From: Desulfobacteraceae bacterium
GTDB taxonomy: Bacteria > Desulfobacterota > Desulfobacteria > Desulfobacterales > Desulfobacteraceae
NCBI GenBank assembly: GCA_016744295.1
Contig: JADGEQ010000030.1
Location: 1-64,000 of the forward strand
Direction of reading: 5' to 3'
DNA: 64,000 nucleotides
Position numbers and translations under genes: made by a program. The notes below the pieces were generated by a model. The model did not search any database. It was not told the DNA's origin and was given only the letters and a program-made list of their open reading frames with translations. How positions within the stretch are numbered: position 1 is the first letter of the stretch; each line of letters starts with the position of its first letter. Positions 44,259 to 53,455 of the stretch are shown one piece after another.

Positions 44259-44792
44259 ATGGGTGAAAAATCCAAAAACGACAAGACAGTTGAAACAAAA
44301 TCACGGAAAAAAGAATTTTTAAAAGGGGATCTTGCTGTTTATCCGGCGCATGGGGTTGGCTATATCGAGTCGATTGAAAGCAAAGAGATAAACGGCGACA
44401 CCATGAATTTTTACATGATGAAAATTGTGGAAAATGGCATGGTGATAATGATTCCTACATCAAATGTGGAAAATGTCGGGTTGCGGGAAGTGATCCCTGT
44501 GGCTGAGGTTCCTGAAGTCTACAAGGTCATGCAGGAAAAAGCACAGGGTGCAGACAATCAGACATGGAACCGCAGATACCGGGAGTACATGGACAAGATC
44601 AAGACCGGTTCCATCTATGATGTTGCGGAAGTGTTCCGGGATCTTTTCCAACTCAAGCTTGAAAAAGACCTTTCCTTTGGTGAGCGTAAGCTGCTTGATA
44701 CTGCCCAGAATCTTCTGGTGCAGGAGCTTTCCATGGCAAAGGATATCGATGAGAAATCGATGATGACAGAGATTGAAAACCTCTTCATTTAA
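44259..44792 (+). CDS. carD: CarD-family transcriptional regulator
   Basis: A 177-residue protein. The N-terminal domain (FLKGDLAVYPAHGVGYIESIE, YMMKIVENGMVIMIPTSNVE) is the CarD/TRCF RNA-polymerase beta-binding domain. The C-terminal helical part (RRYREYMDKIKTGSIYDVAEVFRDL, LSFGERKLLDTAQNLL) is the CarD DNA-binding domain. Such proteins bind RNA polymerase at promoters and modulate open-complex stability. The gene stands alone between pth and a strong terminator. Confidence 0.92.
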   Translation: MGEKSKNDKTVETKSRKKEFLKGDLAVYPAHGVGYIESIESKEINGDTMNFYMMKIVENGMVIMIPTSNVENVGLREVIPVAEVPEVYKVMQEKAQGADNQTWNRRYREYMDKIKTGSIYDVAEVFRDLFQLKLEKDLSFGERKLLDTAQNLLVQELSMAKDIDEKSMMTEIENLFI

Positions 44793-44816
44793 CCACCAAA
44801 ATTTATAAATAACGAG

Positions 44817-44858
44817 AACCGGCAGATTAGGCTATGTATCTAATCTGCCGGTTTTTTT
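44817..44858 (+). terminator. strong terminator after carD
   Basis: A perfect 14-base stem AACCGGCAGATTAG (44817-44830) with CTAATCTGCCGGTT (44840-44853), a 9-base loop, and a T run. Confidence 0.93.
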
Positions 44859-44868
44859 AGGGCCATGT

Positions 44869-45804
44869 ATGAAACTAGAGTTTTCAATTTCCAATGACCA
44901 GGTTAAACTTAGGTTGGACCAGGTTATTTCCATGCTGGCTGATACCTGTTCCCGAAGCCAGGCTGCCGATCTTATTTCCCGGGGGCAAGTCCTAGTGTCG
45001 GGTGTGAAAAAACGATCCGGATACAGGGTGAAAAACGGGGACACAATTACCGCCCAAATTCCGGAACCCATGGAGAAAGTCCCGCCCGGACCCGAAGCCA
45101 TGGACCTTTCCATCCTTTTTGAAGATGAGTATATCCTTGTTGTGGACAAGCCCCCGGGTCTTGTGGTTCATCCGGGGGCGGCAAACCTTACCGGTACACT
45201 TGTCAACGGACTGCTACATCATGTCCCGGTTCTTCGGGATGACGATTGGGACCCCATACGGCCCGGTATTGTCCACCGGCTCGATAAGGATACCTCAGGG
45301 GTGATTGTGGTGGCAAAAACCCCCCAAAGTCTTCGGTTTCTCCAGGGGGAATTTAAGCAGCGCCGGGTGGAAAAGCGTTACCTTGCTCTGGTGGAGGGAG
45401 GTGCGCTTGCCCAAGAAGGGGAAATTGTTCTGCCGCTTGGGCGCCATCCGGTCAGAAGAAAGATAATGGCTGTGAACCATGAAACGGGAAAGTTTGCCTG
45501 GACATCCTGGCGACTTAAACAGCAGTTTGCTAAAACTTGTCTGGTCGAAGCCCGCCTTCATACCGGACGTACCCACCAGATCCGGGTTCATTTTCGTGCT
45601 ATGGAGATGCCCCTACTCGGGGATAAGGTTTATCAATACCGACGGAATCGTCGAAATAAATCTAAATATAGTGTCAGTCGGCAGATGCTTCATTCATGGA
45701 AGCTTCGGATTCGGCATCCCTATTCAGGAAGGGAAATGAAGTTTGAGGCAACACTGCCCTCTGATTTTGAACAGACCATGACAACCCTTGGTTTGCCTGC
45801 CTGA
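44869..45804 (+). CDS. rluD: 23S rRNA pseudouridine synthase, RluD family
   Basis: A 311-residue enzyme with an N-terminal S4 RNA-binding domain (residues 15-65, RSQAADLISRGQVLVSG) and the RluA/RluD catalytic domain. The catalytic aspartate is D139 in IVHRLDKDTSGV. HTGRTHQIRVHF is a further family block. It modifies uridines in 23S rRNA; the exact positions cannot be read from sequence. It follows the carD terminator closely, so its promoter lies in or near the short gap. Confidence 0.9.
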   Translation: MKLEFSISNDQVKLRLDQVISMLADTCSRSQAADLISRGQVLVSGVKKRSGYRVKNGDTITAQIPEPMEKVPPGPEAMDLSILFEDEYILVVDKPPGLVVHPGAANLTGTLVNGLLHHVPVLRDDDWDPIRPGIVHRLDKDTSGVIVVAKTPQSLRFLQGEFKQRRVEKRYLALVEGGALAQEGEIVLPLGRHPVRRKIMAVNHETGKFAWTSWRLKQQFAKTCLVEARLHTGRTHQIRVHFRAMEMPLLGDKVYQYRRNRRNKSKYSVSRQMLHSWKLRIRHPYSGREMKFEATLPSDFEQTMTTLGLPA

Positions 45805-45843
45805 TAATACAATTAAAGTTTAAACTTTTAGAGAAATAATTTT

Positions 45844-46281
45844 ATGTCAAAAATAATTGACCCCAAAATGCATTCTGCTGAACATATACTGAACCAGGCA
45901 ATGGTCAGGTTGCTTGGAACTGATCGATGTTTTAGCGCCCATATCAACCCGAAAAAATCCAAGTGCGACTATGTCTTTGATCGTTCCCTTTCAATTCTTG
46001 AGGTCAAGGAAATTGAAGGGGAGGTGAACCGGGTAATTCAAAAGGATTATCCGGTTGTGATTGAGCAGATGTCCAAGGCGGCGGCACAAGAGGAATTTAA
46101 CCTTACAAGGGTTCCGGACAAGGATGGGTTGTCGGAATTTCGGGTTGTTCGCATGGGGGATTATGATGCCTGTCCTTGTATCGGATCCCATGTTTTGTCC
46201 ACAGGCGAGATTGGTAATTTTGTTATTATCTCAACTGGATATGAGAATAATGTGCTGAGAATTCGATTTAAGCTTTCCTGA
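45844..46281 (+). CDS. AlaX-like alanyl-tRNA editing domain protein
   Basis: A 145-residue stand-alone tRNA_SAD-type domain. Zinc ligands are visible as H10-x3-H14 (MHSAEHIL) and C112-x3-H116 (CPCIGSHV), the pattern of AlaRS editing domains and AlaX proteins that hydrolyse Ser- or Gly-tRNA-Ala. Related ThrRS-type editing domains are an alternative. The protein is shorter than most AlaX, with no N-terminal OB-like part. It lies 39 bases after rluD in the same direction. Confidence 0.8.
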   Translation: MSKIIDPKMHSAEHILNQAMVRLLGTDRCFSAHINPKKSKCDYVFDRSLSILEVKEIEGEVNRVIQKDYPVVIEQMSKAAAQEEFNLTRVPDKDGLSEFRVVRMGDYDACPCIGSHVLSTGEIGNFVIISTGYENNVLRIRFKLS

Positions 46282-46407
46282 TCAAACACCTTCTACATGT
46301 ATCTTATATCTGGATTAAATCAAATTTGATTCGGCTTTTTTAAACGGTTTGTTAAAAGGACCCCGACCCTTTAGATACACCATAGCAGGATCGGTTCTAT
46401 CACCAGA

Positions 46408-46579
46408 GGTCGGGGTGGGATGCAGTTCACAGATTGAACAATTCTGACATGTTCTAAATTCCACTGCGCTGAAGGCTGAAAACTCGCTTCGCTCAAACAG
46501 TTCAGCCTTTTAACCGCTCCGTTGCATTAAGAACCTGTACATAATTGCAATCAACGATTCTCCCGCACCCACCCCGACC
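46408..46579. repeat. 172-base imperfect palindrome, possible MITE or structured RNA
   Basis: GGTCGGGGTGGG-A-TGC (46408-46423) pairs with GCA-CCCACCCCGACC (46565-46579). Further in, GATTG (46432-46436) and CAATTCTGACATGTTCTAA (46439-46457) face TTAAGAACCTGTACATAATTG (46527-46547) and CAATC (46548-46552) with a few mismatches. At the centre AAGGCTGAA (46472-46480) pairs with TTCAGCCTT (46501-46509). The whole segment can therefore fold into one long arm. No frame inside it looks coding. CCCCGACC occurs once more at 46361-46368. It may be a short mobile element or a stable RNA. Confidence 0.6.
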
Positions 46580-46790
46580 GCTGTGCCAAATTCTAAGCAG
46601 TCTGAATAATGTAAAAAGTATACTGTTTGAAATCAAATGAAATTTTCTGAAACCACAAGATCTTGTCTTAGGTTTTTGATTCAAAAAGGCCTGGATTTTT
46701 AATAATAGTTCTCCCCTTTAAATTCAGCATTTTGGGAGAAGAATCGTAGATCTGTCCCGGGCCTGCGGTGGTTCAAATGGCAGGGAGGAA

Positions 46791-47243
46791 TTAAGCCGAT
46801 TTTGTTTTCTTGTTCATCAGGGACAAGAGTTGGGTCGTCAGCTCAAGCAGTTGGGTTTCAAGGACCTTACGCTGTTGTTGTGCGGCTTCGGAATTGTCGT
46901 TGGCCAGAGCGGCAATTTTTTCTTTGATTTCCTTGATTTTTTCCTGGAGTTCGATTATCTGCTCATCGATATTGGATTGAGGGCTTTCACTCCCGGACGC
47001 TTCTCCTGCCGCCTCTCCAGAGCTGCTCTTTTCTTTTTGCTTCGCCTCATCCTTTTTGGACGGGTCACCTTCCTTTGCCTGAAGGTCTCTACCCTCTTGG
47101 GAAATGTTGACCCTATAGGCCCTCTCTGGACCCGGAGACTCCTCTGTCCTTACTTGGACATTGATGGCCAGAGAAGATTGCCTCGTGGAAATGGCTGAAG
47201 ATAAATTTGATACGGATATGGGCTGGTTTTCCGAAATGGTCAT
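46791..47243 (-). CDS. unknown 150-residue coiled-coil protein
   Basis: I do not recognise a firm family. The N-terminal half is low-complexity (AKEGDPSKKDEAKQKEKSSS) and includes VNISQEGRDL. The C-terminal half is a strong coiled coil (IIELQEKIKEIKEKIAALAN, LETQLLELTTQLLSLMN), a layout like FlxA-type proteins. GGGGGAAA precedes the ATG. It stands alone. It could be a real surface- or flagellum-associated gene; codon use and the heptad pattern support coding. Confidence 0.55.
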   Translation of the reverse strand: MTISENQPISVSNLSSAISTRQSSLAINVQVRTEESPGPERAYRVNISQEGRDLQAKEGDPSKKDEAKQKEKSSSGEAAGEASGSESPQSNIDEQIIELQEKIKEIKEKIAALANDNSEAAQQQRKVLETQLLELTTQLLSLMNKKTKSA

Positions 47244-47862
47244 GGCAGGTTTCCCCCGTGTTTGATACCCAAACTAAGTGGCCTGTTTTGAATAAACGCC
47301 GGACGGAAACGGCGTCATTCTGGTACAGCATAATATCGGCCAAGGGTCAGAGGGGCTTTAACAAAGAGCGCAATTTTTCCTAAAAAAAGGGTTATTATTG
47401 CACGCTGTTTAACAACTTGCCTCCAAAAATATGGATACTTGAGATGGAGTAGTTATTAACAGATAATAATATCTGGAAACATTTTAATACATCAAAAGAT
47501 ACCGAGTACTTTCTCTGTAACTGGTCGCTCTCTTAATTTTTTTTAGACCACAATATCTGGTCTGGTACAATCTTTATTCCGATGGTATGAAAATCAAGAT
47601 ATTGGGAGGCTAACATTCCTAACCGAAAAATATTTAGGGGTTCTTGCATTGATTACATGACTTGAATTCGATATCTATTTTTTGGTATGGGACGTCAAAA
47701 TTTCGGATTGTTTGCATGGGGAGCATTTTGCGGTGTTTGCCCCTGGTACATGAATAGACTTGACCCATTACCATCGCATTGATGCGGGCAACAGAGAGGA
47801 TGAGGTAGATAACTTCCAGCCAGTTTGTCAGGAGGCAAAATTCACGGCCGGCACACTTTAAT
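47244..47862. other. 620-base stretch without a clear gene
   Basis: No terminator or RNA gene stands out. On the minus strand, 47634 to about 47880 is open and encodes a cysteine-containing segment (LTNWLEVIYLILSVARINAM, VYSCTRGKHRKMLP, FKSCNQCKNP) ending at TAA 47634-47636. The only ATGs are internal (47774) and lack a ribosome site, and the frame runs back into the gene at 47863. It may be a remnant or a short gene with an unusual start. Confidence 0.4.
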
Positions 47863-48207
47863 TCATAGCTGAATAGCTGGAACCGGCAGACAATGCGCCA
47901 AGCCCCAGAAAATCAGGGCCATCCCCCACCAGAAACGCGACACATGATTTTTTCGAATGGTTAGAAAATATATACCCCCGCCAACAGCCAGGAGTCCCAG
48001 CAGATAAACAGAAAAAGTGGAACTTGGTTCCATTCGGATGAAGTTGCGAGAAAAGGCAAAAATTTCGACAAAGGGCATGTGATCGAGCATTTGAACGGGT
48101 GTCATGGGCGGATCATAGAGAATAGCATCCATTCTTCCGCAACCGGCAACTCCCATAAGAGCAGAGCACAATAGCAATAAGCGGTGTATTCTAACGCCTA
48201 TACCCAT
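47863..48207 (-). CDS. small putative lipoprotein/membrane protein
   Basis: A 114-residue protein of unknown function. It has a signal sequence with a lipobox-like LMGVAGC (cysteine near residue 23), and two later hydrophobic helices (VYLLGLLAVGGGIYFL and WWGMALIFWGLAHCL). It would be anchored in the inner membrane. It lies on the minus strand downstream of the fdhA terminator, so it has its own promoter. Confidence 0.5.
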   Translation of the reverse strand: MGIGVRIHRLLLLCSALMGVAGCGRMDAILYDPPMTPVQMLDHMPFVEIFAFSRNFIRMEPSSTFSVYLLGLLAVGGGIYFLTIRKNHVSRFWWGMALIFWGLAHCLPVPAIQL

Positions 48208-48295
48208 AATATTTTGGGATTTTGAGTGAAATTAGAGTTGAATTGAGAAGGATTGCTCCTTGGCGTGGTGTCGGCTGGGGTTGGATTCGGTCATT

Positions 48296-48330
48296 AAAAA
48301 AGGGGCCTGGAACCAATGGTTCCAGGCCCC
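48296..48330 (-). terminator. terminator of fdhA
   Basis: A perfect stem GGGGCCTGGAACC (48302-48314) with GGTTCCAGGCCCC (48318-48330) and a 3-base loop. A T run follows on the minus strand. Confidence 0.93.
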
Positions 48331-48351
48331 CGGGGGGATTTTGGATATGTC

Positions 48352-51120
48352 TCAGGCAGATGCCGGTTCAATATTGATGGCACAAACCTTGAATTCCGGG
48401 ATTTTGGCCGTGGGATCCAGCTTGCCATTGGTCAGTTCATTGGCAGCGGCCTTGGCAAAATGGAAGGGGATGAAAATCGTTCCCTCCACAGCCTTTGTGG
48501 ATACCTTGAGCTTGGCTGTAATTTTACCCCTTCTCGAGGCAACATTCACCATCTCTCCGTTGCCCAGTCCCAGTTTTTTCACATCCGTGTCCGATATCTC
48601 CACAAAGCATTCCGGAGACAGCGTATTGAGTCCAGAGGTCCGCATGGTCATGGTGCCGGTGTGATAATGGTATAGGACACGGCCGGTGGTGAGGATGAGG
48701 GGGTATTTTTCGTCGGTCAGCTCGGCTGGCGGCGTATGTTCAATGGCATGGAAAAGCCCTTTGCCTCTTGTGAATTGAGCCGTATGCAGGATGGGTGTGC
48801 CTTGGTGCTCTGCATTGGGGCAGGGCCAGTGAATGCCTAATTTATCAATTCGTTCCCAGGTGATCCCTTTATAGGAGGGGGTCAGGTTGGCAATTTCTTT
48901 GAAAATTTCATGGCTGTTTTCATACACCATTTCATGACCCATCCGGGTGGCTATTTCACAAATTATTTCCCAGTCCCGGCGAGCTTCTCCCGGTGCTTCC
49001 ACGGCTTTTCTCACCCGCTGGATCCGCCGTTCGGTATTGGTGAAGGTGCCGTTTTTTTCTGCAAAGCAGAAGGAGGGCAATACCACATCAGCCATTCTTG
49101 TGGTCTCGGTCTCAAAAATATCTTGAACCACCAGAAAATCAAGATTGGAAAGGGCTTTCCTGGCATGGTTCAGATCCGGATCTGATATCATGGGGTTTTC
49201 GCCAATGATAAACAAGGATTTTAATTCACCTTCATAGGCTTTATTGAACATTTCCGTTGCCACAAGTCCCGGAGTGGGGCTCATCCCTGTTACATTCCAG
49301 ATCTGTTCCAAATTGGTTCTGACTTCGTCATTGTTCACCGGCTGGTAGGCGGTAAATACATTGGGCAAGCCGCCCATGTCACAAGCCCCCTGGACATTGT
49401 TCTGTCCCCTCAGGGGATTAACCCCGCCGCCGGATTTACCCAGATGGCCGCAGAGCATGGATAGGTTGGCAAGGGATTTTACATTGTCAGTTCCGCAGGT
49501 GTGCTGGGTAATTCCCATACAATAGAGGATGGTGGCAACAGGGGCGTTGGCAAATTCTCTGGCCACTTCAATTAGATCTTCTTGTTTAATACCGGTGATA
49601 CTTTCAACATAGGCGGGGGTGTATTTTTCAACAATCTCTTTCAGAGCCGCAAAGTTCTCGGTTCTCTTTTCGATGAATGCTTTGTCATGGAGATCTTCTC
49701 GGATGATTACATGCATCAACCCGTTGATCCAGGCAATGTCAGTGCCGGGGAATGGCCTGAGCCAGTTGTTGGCATGATCTGCAAGCTTGACCCGCCTGGG
49801 GTCGATGAGATAGAGTTTCTTGCCTTTCAGGGTTGCTCGTTTGACAAAACTGGACAATACCGGATGGTTTTCCGTGGTATTGGATCCGGTGACAAGAATC
49901 ATGTCGCTTGTTTCAATATCAGCGATGGTGTTTGTCATGGCACCGCTTCCAAATGCTGCAGCCAGACCGGCTACGGTGGAGCTATGTCAGAGTCGGGCAC
50001 AATGGTCTATATTGTTTGTTTTTAATACAGCCCGGGTAAATTTTTGTGCAATAAAATTGTCTTCATTGGTTACCCTGGCAGAGGTGAGTACCCCAAGCGC
50101 ATCGGCTCCGGCCTTATCTTTAATGGCGGTAAATTTTTGTGCAACAAGTTCTAAGGCTTCATCCCAGGATGCTTCCACCTGTTTGCCGTCTTTTTTAATC
50201 CTAGGCATGGTAAGGCGGTCCTTGGCGTTGACAAAATCAAATCCAAACCGTCCTTTGACGCAGAGGCTTCCATTGTTGGGGGGTAGATCAACATCTGCCC
50301 CGTCAATTTTTACGATCTGGTTATCCTGGACAAAGAGATCCATCTGACAGCCTACGCCGCAAAAAGAGCAGGTGGTCCTGACGGTGTGGGTATCCTTAAA
50401 CCGGTCATCCCGGAATGCCTTGTCTGGAATCAATGCGCCCACCGGGCATGCCTGGAGGCATTCACCGCAGAAAACACAATCTGAATCTTTAAGGGTTGCG
50501 TCATCTTTGGCGATGATTTTAAGGCTTTTATCTGAATATCCGAACTCAATGGCATTGTTTACCTGGATTTCACGGCAAGCTTTTACACACCGGCCGCAAA
50601 GGATACATCTGGAAAAATCCCTTATAATAAACGGGTTGGCCCTTTCTGTCTCATATTGGCACCCATTCAGGGGTAACCCCTTTGTTTTGACCTGATATCG
50701 ATAGGCAAGATCCTGGAGTTCACAATCTCCCCAAACAGGACAAAGATCATTTTTGCCGTCATCTTTTAATACACCCAGTTGAAAAGAGGTCCAGTCATCG
50801 GTGTCAAAATCGCGAATGGCGCAATTGTGGTTTCCAGATGCCAGCATGCGGCTGATGTTTTCTTTTCGGGCTGTTACAACTCTTGGGGATTCGGAAAAAA
50901 TGACCATGTCGGTGCCGGCTTTGGTGGCACAAGACTCCACAAGATCTGGTTTGCCTTTTATCTCAACAAGGCAAATTTTACAGGAATTGGTTGGGATGGT
51001 GTTTTTCAAATGGCAGAGGGTGGGAATATCGATCTTATTCCGTTGGGCAACCTCAAGAATTGTTTCACCAGGTTCAAAGGCCAGTATACGTTCATTTATT
51101 GTTATAATATTCTTTTCCAT
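48352..51120 (-). CDS. fdhA: selenocysteine formate dehydrogenase catalytic subunit (NuoG-like N-terminus)
   Basis: A 922-residue molybdopterin (or tungsten) formate dehydrogenase read through an in-frame UGA at 49989-49987, which encodes selenocysteine 378. The N-terminus has a [2Fe-2S] domain (TLCHLKNTIPTNSCKICLVE), a histidine-cysteine cluster region (CAIRDFD) and two [4Fe-4S] motifs, CILCGRCVKACRE and CVFCGECLQACP. A further cluster motif, CSFCGVGCQMD, opens the catalytic domain, and Sec sits in DHCARL-U-HSSTV. No signal peptide is seen, so it is cytoplasmic. A gene finder will split it into two. It starts with ATG after AGGAAG. No beta subunit adjoins it. Confidence 0.95.
49958..49989 (-). 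promoter_or_regulatory. SECIS element with selenocysteine UGA
   Basis: On the minus strand UGA (49989-49987) is followed 12 bases later by a hairpin with stem GUAGCC/GGCUGC and loop GGUCU (49974-49958). This is the bacterial SECIS pattern, close to the GGUCU loop of E. coli fdhF that binds SelB. Confidence 0.9.
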
Positions 51121-51242
51121 GATTTCTTCCTGGGATATTATTTTATAACATTTTCACTCGTTTGCACCGGACAACGGTAAATAACTACCGTATCAACTGC
51201 TTATTGTCAATGTGACAGATAAAATAAATTTTATTGATATTG

Positions 51243-51272
51243 TTGACTTTTTATTTTGCTGGAGGGTATACA
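51243..51272 (+). promoter_or_regulatory. possible sigma-70 promoter of the RnfB/GltD fusion gene
   Basis: TTGACT (51243-51248) and TATACA (51267-51272) are 18 bases apart. A start near 51279 would leave a 57-base leader. A small palindrome TGTCA-ATG-TGACA (51205-51217) lies upstream and could be a regulator site shared with fdhA. Confidence 0.4.
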
Positions 51273-51335
51273 GTAGTGGATAATTTATGGGTAAAAATAA
51301 GTAATTAAAATTTGCATGCCATAAAGGATATATAA

Positions 51336-53408
51336 ATGTTTCAGTCGATATTGATGATGGGCGGATTGGGAATTGCTATCGGTACAGTTCTGGTGATTGC
51401 ATCAAAGGCGTTTTATGTGTATGAGGATCCAAAGGTGGTTGCAATTGATGATGTGCTTCCCGGCGCCAATTGCGGGGGGTGTGGATTTCCCGGTTGTAAT
51501 GCCAACGCCCAGGCCGTTGTGGATGGATTGTCAGATGTGAATTCCTGTGTTGCGGCGGGTGAGGATGTGGCCATGGCCATTGCACAAATCATGGGTGTTT
51601 CAGTATCTGACAAAGAACCTGAGTTTGCAGGGGCTGGATGCTATTATGGTAATGCCGATGCAGATTTAAATTATATCTATCGTGGCGTCCGGGATTGCCG
51701 GGCTGCGACCATGCTTCTGGGCGGAATGAAGGTTTGCAGAATAGGATGTCTGGGACTTGGCACCTGTGTGACGGCCTGTCAGTTTGGTGCCCTTTCCATA
51801 GGAGATGACGGACTTCCCAAGGTGGACCAGGAAAAGTGTACCGGTTGCGGTGCCTGTGAAAAAATATGTCCGAAACATATTATCCGGCTCACATCTGTGA
51901 CCCGGAGAATCATACGTGAGTATACAAAGGATGACTGTGTTACTCCCTGCCAGCGGGCATGCCCCTCCGGGATCAATGTTAAAGAGTATATCCGTTTGAT
52001 ACAGGAGGGGGATTTCCACGGCTCCCTCCAGGTAATCAAAGAAAGAATGCCGTTTCCAACGGTTATTTCCAGAATTTGTCCTGCCCTGTGTGAGACCAAT
52101 TGCCGCAGGCTTCTCCAGGATGAATCCGTGGCCATTAATAATTTGAAACGGTTTGTGTGTGATTATGAGATGAATCAGGATAAGCGGATTCAGCCATACA
52201 TGGCACCGGCTTCGGGTAAAAAAATTGCCGTGATCGGCGGCGGGGTTGAGGGGTTGTCTGCTGCCTATTTCAGTGCCAGGCTGGGCCATGATCCCACGGT
52301 TTTTGAGGTAAGCGATCGTCTGGGGGGTATCCTTAGGGTAGCCATTGCAAGGGAACGTCTGACCATGGATGTTTTGGACTGGGACATCCAGGGGATTATC
52401 GACATGGGTGTTCAAATGAAAACCGGTCAGGAAGCTGGGAAGGATTTTACCATACCTGAGTTGCTTGGCCGTGGGTTTGATGCGGTGTTCACCGCAACTG
52501 GAGGCTGGGATTCCCGGCTTGCCAGGGGGGGGGTGAATTGTGTTGCCACTGTATTTCCAGGGGCCTATCTGCTGATTGATCTGCTGCGAAGCGAGTTGGA
52601 TGATAACATTGCAGTGGATTGTAAAAAAAGCGTGGTCATCGCAGGGGGGGGCACCCAGCTGCCCCATGCCGTGAAAATCCTTAAAGCAAATGGTGCAAAC
52701 AACATCAGTGTTGTTTCTCGAAAAACAGCAGAGGAGAGTCCCTTTGGCCAGGAGGGAATTGAGAAACTTATCCAGGAAGGGGTGACCTTTCATTACAATA
52801 CGGGTATCACCCGGGTGATGGGTAGGGATCAGGTGCTGACCTGTGTTGAGTGTATGGATCTCGGCACGGGGGTGAAACAGGCTTTTGATACAGATATGCT
52901 GATCATTGGCTCGGGACGATTTCCGGAATTGGTGTTTATCCCTTCGAAAATCGAATCCCTGGAAGAGGAACCCCTGGAAGCCGTTGTAATAGAAAATGGC
53001 GAGCAGCCTGAAACCACATTGGAATGGGAAGGCGTTGAATTGCAGAAAAAACCAGATGCGAACCGGGAGCATGGGTTGTTGTCAAAACAGGATGTAATTT
53101 CAGAGTACGCTTCTGCCGTTGCTGCCATCAATGGCGGCCGGCAGGCCGCAACAGCCATTCATCATCTGGTATATGGCATCGAATTTCAGAACCCGGCCAC
53201 AATGATAACAAAATCCTCGGTTTTTCAAGATGTTCGTTTACTGAACCACGTGCCGGCATCCCCCCGAAATATTCTTGAAGTAGCAGTTTCCAGAGAGGAC
53301 AGAAAAGATAAATTTTCCACGGGTTTTTCATCGAGTGTTGCCCATGAGGAGGCTGACAGATGCCTCCAATGCGGGCTTATCTGTTATGAAAAACCCGGGT
53401 TGTCTTGA
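51336..53408 (+). CDS. RnfB-like iron-sulfur protein fused to GltD/NfnB-type flavoprotein
   Basis: A 690-residue fusion. Residues 1-25 form a membrane helix, then comes the RnfB-type motif CGGCGFPGC (46-54) with C71, then two ferredoxin motifs near 134-178 (CRIGCLGLGTCVTAC and CTGCGACEKICP). From about 200 it is a GltD/NfnB-like module: Fer4_20 domain (CVTPCQRACPSGIN, RICPALCETNC), FAD site VIGGGVEGLSAA near 299-310 and a second dinucleotide site VVIAGGGTQLPHAV. A CLQCGLIC motif ends it. It should carry electrons between a nucleotide cofactor or ferredoxin and a membrane partner. It is divergent from fdhA, and a hybrid kinase follows 47 bases downstream. Confidence 0.85.
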   Translation: MFQSILMMGGLGIAIGTVLVIASKAFYVYEDPKVVAIDDVLPGANCGGCGFPGCNANAQAVVDGLSDVNSCVAAGEDVAMAIAQIMGVSVSDKEPEFAGAGCYYGNADADLNYIYRGVRDCRAATMLLGGMKVCRIGCLGLGTCVTACQFGALSIGDDGLPKVDQEKCTGCGACEKICPKHIIRLTSVTRRIIREYTKDDCVTPCQRACPSGINVKEYIRLIQEGDFHGSLQVIKERMPFPTVISRICPALCETNCRRLLQDESVAINNLKRFVCDYEMNQDKRIQPYMAPASGKKIAVIGGGVEGLSAAYFSARLGHDPTVFEVSDRLGGILRVAIARERLTMDVLDWDIQGIIDMGVQMKTGQEAGKDFTIPELLGRGFDAVFTATGGWDSRLARGGVNCVATVFPGAYLLIDLLRSELDDNIAVDCKKSVVIAGGGTQLPHAVKILKANGANNISVVSRKTAEESPFGQEGIEKLIQEGVTFHYNTGITRVMGRDQVLTCVECMDLGTGVKQAFDTDMLIIGSGRFPELVFIPSKIESLEEEPLEAVVIENGEQPETTLEWEGVELQKKPDANREHGLLSKQDVISEYASAVAAINGGRQAATAIHHLVYGIEFQNPATMITKSSVFQDVRLLNHVPASPRNILEVAVSREDRKDKFSTGFSSSVAHEEADRCLQCGLICYEKPGLS

Positions 53409-53455
53409 AGGGTGAAAGGCGGTCTTGCAGATAACATTTATTGTTGGAAAAATAT

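Noticed and set aside
51666..53072. 468-codon minus-strand frame opposite the RnfB/GltD fusion
   Set aside because: It mirrors a gene with clear cluster and FAD motifs and has no plausible protein features.
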